Shown piece by piece: positions 14,442 through 21,305 of a stretch of 25,385 bases of DNA (position 1 is its first letter; every line of letters begins with the position of its first letter). Both the position numbers and the translations under genes were made by a program. Location: the NCBI GenBank assembly GCA_964392765.1, contig CAYMRF010000014.1:1-25385 (forward strand), read 5' to 3'. This stretch comes from BTUB01 sp964392765 (GTDB taxonomy: Bacteria > Babelota > Babeliae > Babelales > Vermiphilaceae). The notes under the pieces are model-generated. The model saw nothing but the letters and a program-made list of their open reading frames with translations. It was not told the origin of the DNA and did no database searches.

Positions 14442-14515
14442 GCTTGTTTATCCTTTGATTTTTTTCTAGCCTCAAGGCGTATGCTTTATTGTCCTTATTA
14501 AAGAAGGAATCTTAT

Positions 14516-14866
14516 ATGAAAATGATAATAAGCATAGTCTTGGCTGGATCTTGCTGCACCCCTCTTGCAGTCTCCATGGAATATAAAACCCCAAAGGTAA
14601 AAAAATCGCCTTCTGAGTCCACAATTCCAAAAGTTTCTGTTCTTGCAACAGCTCGTGAAATTTTCTCGCGAAGAGCCAATTCTGCACCCGATATAAAGCC
14701 CAATCCCAAAAGTCTTGCTAAGACGGCACATAAACCGGAGGAGGCGCCCGAAAAGCCCACCTTCAGCCAAGCGCTTGCGTGCGTAAAAGAAGAGAGCGTC
14801 TGCTTGATGAATGATAGCAGAAGAAAGCTCAAGTATGATCCTCAAGAGAGCATATTAAACGCATAG
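14516..14866 (+). CDS. small secreted protein of unknown function
   Basis: A 116-residue product with a signal peptide ending AVS before MEYK. The mature part is rich in K, P and S and looks disordered; the core motif of the three preceding proteins is not evident. Two cysteines (ACVKEESVC) lie near the C-terminus. AAGAAGGA lies 7 bases upstream. The -35 of the pyrophosphatase promoter begins 4 bases after its stop. Confidence 0.55.
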   Translation: MKMIISIVLAGSCCTPLAVSMEYKTPKVKKSPSESTIPKVSVLATAREIFSRRANSAPDIKPNPKSLAKTAHKPEEAPEKPTFSQALACVKEESVCLMNDSRRKLKYDPQESILNA

Positions 14867-14869
14867 CTT

Positions 14870-14902
14870 TTGACAAATAAAGCCGCTTTAGTACACTATA
14901 AT
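14870..14902 (+). promoter_or_regulatory. promoter of the pyrophosphatase gene
   Basis: A consensus TTGACA (14870-14875) is followed after 16 bases by TACACT (14892-14897), and the latter abuts a perfect TATAAT (14897-14902) at 21 bases. The 16-base pair is the more usual geometry; the second may be used weakly. The start codon is 45-50 bases downstream. Confidence 0.55.
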
Positions 14903-14947
14903 TTTGTTTCAAAGGTAACCCATTTTTTTTCTTTTTTCGGAGATTTC

Positions 14948-16921
14948 ATGGAGATATTCCAGTTTTTTGTAATTGCTTTAGCAACCTCGGTATTGGGGCT
15001 AGCCGTTGTGGCGGCTCTCCTAATGAAGATACGGAGTATTTCTGTAGATAGTCCGCGCGCGCAAGAGATTGCTACCGCTATTCGCAAGGGAGCAATGACC
15101 TTTTTGCGTGAAGAATATCAGATTATTGCAATCGTAGTAGCATTGATTGCTCTCGCATTAGGCTTCTTTGTGAGCGTAACTGCCGCAATGTGCTTTATAT
15201 TCGGTTCATTCCTCTCTATGGCTGCCGGCTATATCGGAATGAATGCCGCAACTGATGCCAACGTGAGAACCACGATGGCGGCAAAAGATAAAGGTGAACA
15301 AGCAGCGTTTTCTATCGCATTTTTTGGCGGTGGCGTGATGGGTTTTGCCGTAGCAGCATTCGGATTACTCGGATTAGGCCTTTTATTTTATTTGTATGCA
15401 GGTCGCGCTGATTTTGCAATTTTGATCACCAGCTTTGGCTTTGGTGCCAGCTTGGTTGCTTTTTTTGCTCGTGTTGGCGGTGGTATTTATACCAAATCTG
15501 CTGACGTTGGTGCCGATTTAGTGGGTAAAATTGAAGCAGGAATTCCTGAGGATGATCCACGCAATCCGGCAGTAATTGCTGATAACGTGGGTGACTGCGT
15601 GGGTGATACTGCGGGCATGGGTGCTGATATTTATGAATCATATGTCGGCGCTATGATTGCCTCAATCATCTTGGGACTTGAAACCTATGGAAACAATTTA
15701 TTATATGTGAGCTTCCCGGTAATGTTGGCAGCAATTGGTATGATCGGTTCTGTTGCAGGACTTGCATCAAATATCATATTGCGCCTTGAACCAGCAACTA
15801 TGTTGCGCGTTGCAAACTATATCGCAATCGTCTTCTTATTACTCGGATCATATTTCTATTTAAGCTACACCGGCATGGATCAAGCACTCTTTATTGCAAT
15901 TGTGCTAGGTTGCGTGGCAGGAATTATTGTTGGGCTCATCACCGAATATTATACCGGTAGTGCGCCAGTCAGAAAAACTGCTGAAAGCGCACGCTCAGGC
16001 GCAGCGACCAATATTATTTATGGTCTTTCAGTGGGTATGGAATCAACCGTTGCTCCGGTAGTAATTTTATCATTCATCGTTTTGCTTGCTAACTATTATG
16101 GTGGCGGCTTGTTTGGCGTTTCAATTTCTGCGGTAGCAATGCTTGCAACCGTGGGAATCAGCATGACCGTTGATGCGTATGGCCCGATTGCTGATAACGC
16201 GGGTGGAATTTCTGAAATGGCAGGATTTGGCGAATCAGTAAGAAAAATTACCGATAAATTGGATGCATTAGGCAATACCACCGCAGCAATGGGCAAAGGT
16301 TTTGCTATTGGTTCTGCATTGTTAACGGCACTTGCACTCTTCTCTGCATATGCAAAAGAGGCGCATTTGCCTGGCCTTGATGTGTTGAGCCCCTTAGTTT
16401 TAGTTGGTCTCTTTATTGGTGCAGCTCTTCCATTCTTGATTAGTTCATTCACCATGCGTTCAGTCGGTGATGCAGCATTGAAAATGGTGATGGAAGTTCG
16501 CCGCCAATTCAAAGAGATTCCTGGTCTTATGGAAGGCACTGCAAAGCCAGATTATGAGCGTTGCATTGCAATTAGTACCAGAGCGGCTCTTCATGAAATG
16601 ATTATTCCGGGAGTTATCACCGTTGCATTACCTGTTATTGTTCGTTATGGATTAGGCAAAGAAGCTTTAGGCGGAATGCTGGTAGGCGCTACACTGGTAG
16701 GTGTATTGCTTGCGCTTATGATGGCAAATGGTGGCGGTGCATGGGATAATGCAAAGAAATATATTGAAGCCGGCCATTTTGGTGGAAAGGGTTCCCAAAC
16801 TCATAAAGCCGCAATTGTGGGCGACACCGTGGGCGATCCATTCAAAGATACTTCTGGCCCTGCTTTGAATATTCTTATTAAATTAATGTCAGTAATCTCC
16901 TTATTGCTGGTGTTAATCTAA
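14948..16921 (+). CDS. hppA: membrane-bound ion-pumping pyrophosphatase, K+-dependent type
   Basis: This 657-residue integral membrane enzyme couples pyrophosphate hydrolysis to pumping of H+ or Na+. It has about 15-16 helices and the family's signature loops: YTKSADVGADLVGKIEAG, then DDPRNPAVIADNVGDCVGDTAGMGAD, and the C-terminal HKAAIVGDTVGDPFKDTSGP. In GNTTAAMGKGFAIGSA the residue after NTT is Ala (A446), as in K+-dependent enzymes; K+-independent ones have Lys there. H+ versus Na+ transport is not resolved from the sequence. The start at 14948 has CGGAG 6 bases upstream; a frame opening at 14870 has no such site. The four secreted paralogues follow with a 2-base gap. Confidence 0.95.
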   Translation: MEIFQFFVIALATSVLGLAVVAALLMKIRSISVDSPRAQEIATAIRKGAMTFLREEYQIIAIVVALIALALGFFVSVTAAMCFIFGSFLSMAAGYIGMNAATDANVRTTMAAKDKGEQAAFSIAFFGGGVMGFAVAAFGLLGLGLLFYLYAGRADFAILITSFGFGASLVAFFARVGGGIYTKSADVGADLVGKIEAGIPEDDPRNPAVIADNVGDCVGDTAGMGADIYESYVGAMIASIILGLETYGNNLLYVSFPVMLAAIGMIGSVAGLASNIILRLEPATMLRVANYIAIVFLLLGSYFYLSYTGMDQALFIAIVLGCVAGIIVGLITEYYTGSAPVRKTAESARSGAATNIIYGLSVGMESTVAPVVILSFIVLLANYYGGGLFGVSISAVAMLATVGISMTVDAYGPIADNAGGISEMAGFGESVRKITDKLDALGNTTAAMGKGFAIGSALLTALALFSAYAKEAHLPGLDVLSPLVLVGLFIGAALPFLISSFTMRSVGDAALKMVMEVRRQFKEIPGLMEGTAKPDYERCIAISTRAALHEMIIPGVITVALPVIVRYGLGKEALGGMLVGATLVGVLLALMMANGGGAWDNAKKYIEAGHFGGKGSQTHKAAIVGDTVGDPFKDTSGPALNILIKLMSVISLLLVLI

Positions 16922-16923
16922 CA

Positions 16924-17337
16924 ATGAAATATAGTTTATTACTGTTGGCTGGTGTTTTATGCACCAGCCATCTTTTTTCAATGAAACGTAGAACGCCTTC
17001 AGACCTAGAAAATTGCATTACACGCGTGACACCTAAACTTGTGGCAGAAGCAGCGTGCAATCTCATCGATCAAAATGGCAAAAGATTTAAACACGCTTAT
17101 AAATTAATGGGCGAAACTCAGCAAGGCCAGTTCCTTGTCTACAAGCTTGGCATCGATAAAGTGCACATAGACTTACCAATGCACATTAACTTACAAATTT
17201 TTAAGATGCTTTCTGGCTCTGATGCAAATAAAGTGTTTGCAAAAAGCTATACCATGAATTTTCAAGAAGACTCTACCGGTCAATATGAGAAAATAGCCAA
17301 TTACATTGAAGAGCTTATTTCGGCAAAAAGTGAATGA
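16924..17337 (+). CDS. secreted protein, four-member tandem family, copy 1
   Basis: A 137-residue product of unknown function with a signal peptide, LLLLAGVLCTSHLFS, before MKRR. The mature domain includes CNLIDQNGKRF, then a G.F..Y.L segment and INLQIFKMLSGSDANKV, and ends with YEKIANYIEEL. It aligns best with copy 4 at 18149. The gene starts 2 bases after the pyrophosphatase stop and probably shares its transcript. Confidence 0.68.
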   Translation: MKYSLLLLAGVLCTSHLFSMKRRTPSDLENCITRVTPKLVAEAACNLIDQNGKRFKHAYKLMGETQQGQFLVYKLGIDKVHIDLPMHINLQIFKMLSGSDANKVFAKSYTMNFQEDSTGQYEKIANYIEELISAKSE

Positions 17338-17343
17338 TTTTTT

Positions 17344-17724
17344 ATGATAACAATTAGATTTTACCTATTCAGTATCGCGGTTGTTTTATACGCCGGTAAT
17401 TTTTTTGCAATGAAAAGAGAATTTCCAGTTCTGGCTTTATCACAATTTAGTGAAGGTGCATTGAACCGAACAGAAATTAGCAATCGGTTTTTGTCTCATT
17501 TTAAGGAATGTGAAGTTTATAGGGGACGCAATTCGGAATGCACCTATACTAAATATATCTTTTCAACTCCTCGATTTGCTCAAAAACTTTATATAATCCA
17601 AATCACTTCAGGATGTTGGGAGGGGAGCTTTTTTTCAACGTTGGCTCAAGAAAATTCCGATTCAAATTGGCTTAATGTAATTTCGGAAGAAAATATGCAG
17701 CTGGTTCGAATTGTGAAAGGATAG
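17344..17724 (+). CDS. secreted protein, four-member tandem family, copy 2
   Basis: A 126-residue product; the signal peptide ends GNFFA before MKRE. It is the most divergent of the four. It keeps the KLYIIQITSG strand that matches RLHLIKMITG in copy 4, but its C-terminus lacks the ID.(A/V)DAL ending. Several cysteines (KECEVY, SECTY, SGCW) suggest disulfides. No clear ribosome-binding site precedes the ATG, so coupling to copy 1 is possible. Confidence 0.6.
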   Translation: MITIRFYLFSIAVVLYAGNFFAMKREFPVLALSQFSEGALNRTEISNRFLSHFKECEVYRGRNSECTYTKYIFSTPRFAQKLYIIQITSGCWEGSFFSTLAQENSDSNWLNVISEENMQLVRIVKG

Positions 17725-17725
17725 C

Positions 17726-18139
17726 GTGATTAAGAAAAATAGGCAGCTATTTTTTGTATTTGTGGTTTGTATTTTATTAGCTAATCACCTTTTTGCGATG
17801 CAACTAGCAGAAGAAGAAGTTAATTCTGAGCTCTTACAGCTAATGGGGGAAGGCAGATATAGCCGCATTTATACCAAGCAATGTGAGATACCCTATAAAG
17901 AATTAACCTTTGCGCGAGTTCATAAAGGCTTGATTAAATCTGCCCGTGGTGAGGTTTTGCAATATATGTTTGTAGGATCAATATCTTTGAAAGACCGACT
18001 TTTTATCATGTACATGATTCCAACAACGGGCATGAACGTTGTTTGCTGGTCCGAAGATGTGGTACAAGGGTTTAAAAAAGATTGCGATGGTAAATATAAA
18101 AGTATGATAGATAGAGTTGATGCATTATCTCCTCACTAA
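17726..18139 (+). CDS. secreted protein, four-member tandem family, copy 3
   Basis: A 137-residue product starting at GTG, with AAAGGA four to five bases upstream, inside the end of copy 2. The signal peptide ends NHLFA before MQLA. RLFIMYMIPTTGMNVV corresponds to the HLIKMITG strand of copy 4, and the C-terminal IDRVDALSPH corresponds to IDQADALLPN. Three mature cysteines. Function unknown. Confidence 0.62.
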   Translation: MIKKNRQLFFVFVVCILLANHLFAMQLAEEEVNSELLQLMGEGRYSRIYTKQCEIPYKELTFARVHKGLIKSARGEVLQYMFVGSISLKDRLFIMYMIPTTGMNVVCWSEDVVQGFKKDCDGKYKSMIDRVDALSPH

Positions 18140-18148
18140 CTTTGCACG

Positions 18149-18553
18149 GTGAGCTTCTTGAAGTTAAATAGATTTTACTTATTTCTATTAATTGGTGTTT
18201 TATGTACCGGCCATCTTTTTGGAATGAAAAGAGAAGAAAGAACTGAACCAGATTTTGATGAGATTATGCGCGTTACGAGCGAAAGAAATGCCCGCATTGT
18301 GTCCTGTAACATCTCAGATTCAGAAGGAAAGCAGTATATCGAGCTATTGAAAGTGCCGGGCAGAAGTGAAGAAGGCAATTATGTACGGTATTCTTTAAAA
18401 ACTGGGAGCAATGAACGTTTACATCTTATTAAAATGATTACCGGACAACACGCAAGTAGAGTTGTGATACAAAGAAATGGATATCGAGAAGATTTTACCG
18501 CTAAATGCAGAATCTTAATTGATCAAGCAGACGCTTTACTTCCGAATATTTAA
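18149..18553 (+). CDS. secreted protein, four-member tandem family, copy 4
   Basis: A 134-residue product from a GTG at 18149. A TTG at 18158, preceded by GGTGAG, is an alternative that would give a signal peptide of the same form as copy 1. The signal peptide, LLIGVLCTGHLFG before MKRE, is nearly identical to that of copy 1, and CNISDSEGKQY, EGNYVRYSL, RLHLIKMITGQHASRVV and IDQADALLP define the family. It is the last gene before a 156-base gap. Confidence 0.62.
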   Translation: MSFLKLNRFYLFLLIGVLCTGHLFGMKREERTEPDFDEIMRVTSERNARIVSCNISDSEGKQYIELLKVPGRSEEGNYVRYSLKTGSNERLHLIKMITGQHASRVVIQRNGYREDFTAKCRILIDQADALLPNI

Positions 18554-18660
18554 ATCAAAAGAAAAAAACATTATTCTAAATTAATTTTTAATTGATTATT
18601 AGAAATTTCTTGCAGTATAAATTCTAGCCCTGGTAACCTTACTTATGATTTAGGGGAATC

Positions 18661-18685
18661 CCGATGATTATTTTTAAATCATCGG
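18661..18685 (+). promoter_or_regulatory. leader hairpin upstream of the first NamZ paralogue
   Basis: Arms CCGATGATT (18661-18669) and AATCATCGG (18677-18685) form a perfect 9-pair stem with a 7-base loop. It lies 24 bases before the ATG, just ahead of AGGGGGAG. The 156-base gap around it (18554-18709) holds no coding frame of note. It may control translation or mRNA stability, or be the end of the preceding transcript, although no T-tract follows. Confidence 0.4.
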
Positions 18686-18709
18686 TAAAAAGTAGGGGGA
18701 GATCCAGCA

Positions 18710-20020
18710 ATGGACAAGGGAAAGAATTGCAAAAAAACGTATATATTCTCTTTTGTACGGGTATTTTTTGTTCTTTTTGTTGCCTTACTTTTACCGCAAT
18801 TTTTTTTCCGCGATGAACGATCTGTTTCTACTTCTACTAGTAGCCAAGCACAGGCAGGACCCATTCATTTCAAGCTGGGATTAGAAAATATCTCTTCTGA
18901 TTTTTTAAAAAGTTTAAGCAGTAATCGTAAATTAGATTATACGGCAGGACTTATCACCAATCACACGGGAGTCGATCAAAAAGGCAATCGAAATGTAGAC
19001 GTTCTTCTTTCAAAAGGAGTTCGCTTAAAGAAAATTTACATTCCCGAAGATGATTTTTACTCGTATAAAAGAGGCGCTAATTGGGAAATGGTGGATGATG
19101 TCACACACGTACCGATTGCATTGTTGCCCCATATTGATTCCATAAAGAAAGCCAAGGAATATGCGTTTAAAGATGTTGATGTGCTTTTTTTTGATTTGCA
19201 AGACAATGGTATGAGTCCAAGCTCGCATTTGGCTATTTTAGTAAAAGCCCTTCAAAGCGCCGCATCGCAAAAGAAAATTATGGTAGTTCTTGATCGGCCC
19301 AATATCATGGGTTCTTCAATGGAAGGATTTCTTTCGGCAAATGGATCTGCGGAAGAACTGCTTGCCATCCCCATGCGCCATGGGATGACATTTGGCGAGC
19401 TTGCACGTTATTATAACAGTATGATATTGAGCCAAGCAGCGCAATTATTTGTAGTACCCATGCAGGAGTATAAGCGTATCTCTTGCGATGATGCCATGGC
19501 AACCTTACACGGTTCATTGCTTACCAATATTGATGCGTATTATGGCTCTAGTTTTTTAACGGTACTTAGTTCTGTAGGGCCCTTTGATATTGGTATGGGC
19601 ACTGATATGGCGTTTCAATGTTTAGCGTTACCTGAATCGTTAAAATTCCCTAAGCAAAAATGGTTTGAACTGCGAACAATTCTTAAAAAATATGGCGTTG
19701 AAACTTCTTGGTATCGCTATCATACTACGCACAAACAAACTTTTGCCGGATTGCGTTTGATTGTGCCCAATGTGGATCAATTCTCTTCCTTTGCAACGAT
19801 TGTGGCTATACTTAATTTCTTTAAAGATGCGGGGATTAAACTCACCTATTCATCGGAATTTGATCGTGCATTTGGCGGTAAAAAAATTCGCGATTTTTTA
19901 GATGGCAAATTTTCGCGCCATGATTTAGAACATGAAGTTAACAAAAATTTAAAAATGTTTTATAACAAAGCGCAGCATTCTTTTATCTATAAACCAGCAC
20001 CACGGGTTGTGCTCTTGTAA
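18710..20020 (+). CDS. NamZ-like (DUF1343) protein with a degraded active site
   Basis: This 436-residue paralogue of the next gene has a membrane segment (about 11-33) and a Ser/Thr-rich linker, so it is probably anchored and faces the periplasm. The fold motifs are recognisable: KLGLEN, GLITNHTGVDQKGNR, FFDLQDNG, DRPN and PMRHGMTFGELA. The catalytic region is altered: PEDD (112-115) stands where active family members have PEHG, DLQDNGMSPSSH replaces DIQDxGxRxYTY, and DRPNIMG replaces DRPNPLG. It may be a pseudoenzyme that binds wall fragments, or have a new activity. AGGGGGAG lies about 9 bases upstream. It is 15 bases from the next gene. Confidence 0.85.
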   Translation: MDKGKNCKKTYIFSFVRVFFVLFVALLLPQFFFRDERSVSTSTSSQAQAGPIHFKLGLENISSDFLKSLSSNRKLDYTAGLITNHTGVDQKGNRNVDVLLSKGVRLKKIYIPEDDFYSYKRGANWEMVDDVTHVPIALLPHIDSIKKAKEYAFKDVDVLFFDLQDNGMSPSSHLAILVKALQSAASQKKIMVVLDRPNIMGSSMEGFLSANGSAEELLAIPMRHGMTFGELARYYNSMILSQAAQLFVVPMQEYKRISCDDAMATLHGSLLTNIDAYYGSSFLTVLSSVGPFDIGMGTDMAFQCLALPESLKFPKQKWFELRTILKKYGVETSWYRYHTTHKQTFAGLRLIVPNVDQFSSFATIVAILNFFKDAGIKLTYSSEFDRAFGGKKIRDFLDGKFSRHDLEHEVNKNLKMFYNKAQHSFIYKPAPRVVLL

Positions 20021-20035
20021 AAAAGGGGAAGAAAG

Positions 20036-21250
20036 ATGTTTGGGAAAATATCATTATTTTTATTATGCAGCGTCGGATTGATCCACGCAGAGTTCAAGCT
20101 TGGTATCGAGAATATTTCAAGCAGATTTGTTTGGAACTATCTGAATCAAGATATATCCGTGGGATTGGTTACTAATCAAACCGGTAAAGATCAAAAAGGA
20201 AATCGTACCATAGATGTTCTGATGAAAAAAGGCTTTAAAGTTTCTGCAATTTTTGCTCCCGAGCATGGCGTAGAAGGTAAATTGGATCTAGAGCGCGATG
20301 TAAAAGATGGCATTGACGTGAAAACCGGAATTCCTGTTATCGGTTTGTATAAAAATGGCACGGGTAGAAAAATTGATTCTGAAATGACTAAAAATATAGG
20401 CGCTATTTTTTTTGATATTCAAGATTCGGGTATGCGCCATTATACCTATATTTCCACACTATTCATGGTGCTTCAATGGGCAGCGCAAGAAGGCAAACGA
20501 GTGGTGGTTTTTGATCGGCCTAATCCATTGGGCAAAGCTATGGAAGGGCCATTAGTAGATCCTACCTTAATCTCATTCATATCAATCGCATCGATTCCGT
20601 TACGCCATGGAATGACGGTGGGTGAATTGGCTGAATATTTTAATAATCATGTGTTAGAAAAAAAAGCAAAACTGGTAGTGATACCCATGAAAGAATATGA
20701 TCGCTCATATGGCCTTGCGGATTTGCATGCGCCGCTTTCTCCGAATATTGCAAGCAAAGCATCATGCCACGGATATTGTTTTTTAGGATTATTGGGAGAA
20801 GTGAAGCCCTTTGATGTGGCAGTGGGCACTTCCGATGCATTTCAAGTAATCAGCCTGCCTGAATCATTGGCGATTGCCCAATCTGCATGGCAAGAATTGG
20901 CTTTACAATTAAAAACATATGGAATTAATTGTACGCCTTATAAATTTTATTGTGAGCGAAAAAAAGAGAATCATAGCGGCTTAAAATTATCTATGCCTAA
21001 TATTAATCAAGTGAATGCATTTAATGCGTTTCTTGCGACCGTGGCTACTATGAAAAAAGCGGGAGCTCCAATCGACTTTAAACCAATATTTGATAAAGCA
21101 GCAGGTAGCAAACAAGTGCGTTTATTCTTGATGGGTATTATGAGCTATCAAGAGATGATTAAAGATATCAATAATGATCTGCAGGCATTTTTTCAAAGAG
21201 CGCAATCGGTATTCAAATATTTGCCTCATCCGGAATTAATGATTAATTAA
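20036..21250 (+). CDS. namZ: exo-beta-N-acetylmuramidase NamZ family (DUF1343)
   Basis: NamZ enzymes cleave terminal MurNAc from the non-reducing end of peptidoglycan fragments and serve wall recycling. The 404-residue protein has a signal peptide (1-18) and the family motifs FAPEHGVEG (73-81), FDIQDSGMRHYTY (126-138), DRPNPLG (160-166) and PLRHGMTVGELA (188-199), then LSPN (234-237). The usual EGTNxSEGRGT stretch after that is replaced by GEVKPFDVAVGT, a change shared with the upstream paralogue. The catalytic Glu in PEHG is kept, so activity is likely, perhaps with altered substrate. It ends 4 bases before a strong terminator. Confidence 0.88.
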   Translation: MFGKISLFLLCSVGLIHAEFKLGIENISSRFVWNYLNQDISVGLVTNQTGKDQKGNRTIDVLMKKGFKVSAIFAPEHGVEGKLDLERDVKDGIDVKTGIPVIGLYKNGTGRKIDSEMTKNIGAIFFDIQDSGMRHYTYISTLFMVLQWAAQEGKRVVVFDRPNPLGKAMEGPLVDPTLISFISIASIPLRHGMTVGELAEYFNNHVLEKKAKLVVIPMKEYDRSYGLADLHAPLSPNIASKASCHGYCFLGLLGEVKPFDVAVGTSDAFQVISLPESLAIAQSAWQELALQLKTYGINCTPYKFYCERKKENHSGLKLSMPNINQVNAFNAFLATVATMKKAGAPIDFKPIFDKAAGSKQVRLFLMGIMSYQEMIKDINNDLQAFFQRAQSVFKYLPHPELMIN

Positions 21251-21254
21251 AATA

Positions 21255-21293
21255 AAAAAGCCTCGGATTGCATTACACAATCCGAGGCTTTTT
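21255..21293. terminator. bidirectional rho-independent terminator
   Basis: A perfect 16-pair stem, AAAAAGCCTCGGATTG (21255-21270) with its complement (21278-21293), and a 7-base loop. T-runs follow in both directions. It sits between the convergent NamZ and Asp-box genes. Confidence 0.95.
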
Positions 21294-21305
21294 CTTTTTA
21301 TATCC

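Noticed and set aside
14870..14947. 26-codon extension of the pyrophosphatase
   Set aside because: It covers the promoter, including TTGACA and TATAAT, and the family's first helix starts at the later ATG with CGGAG upstream.
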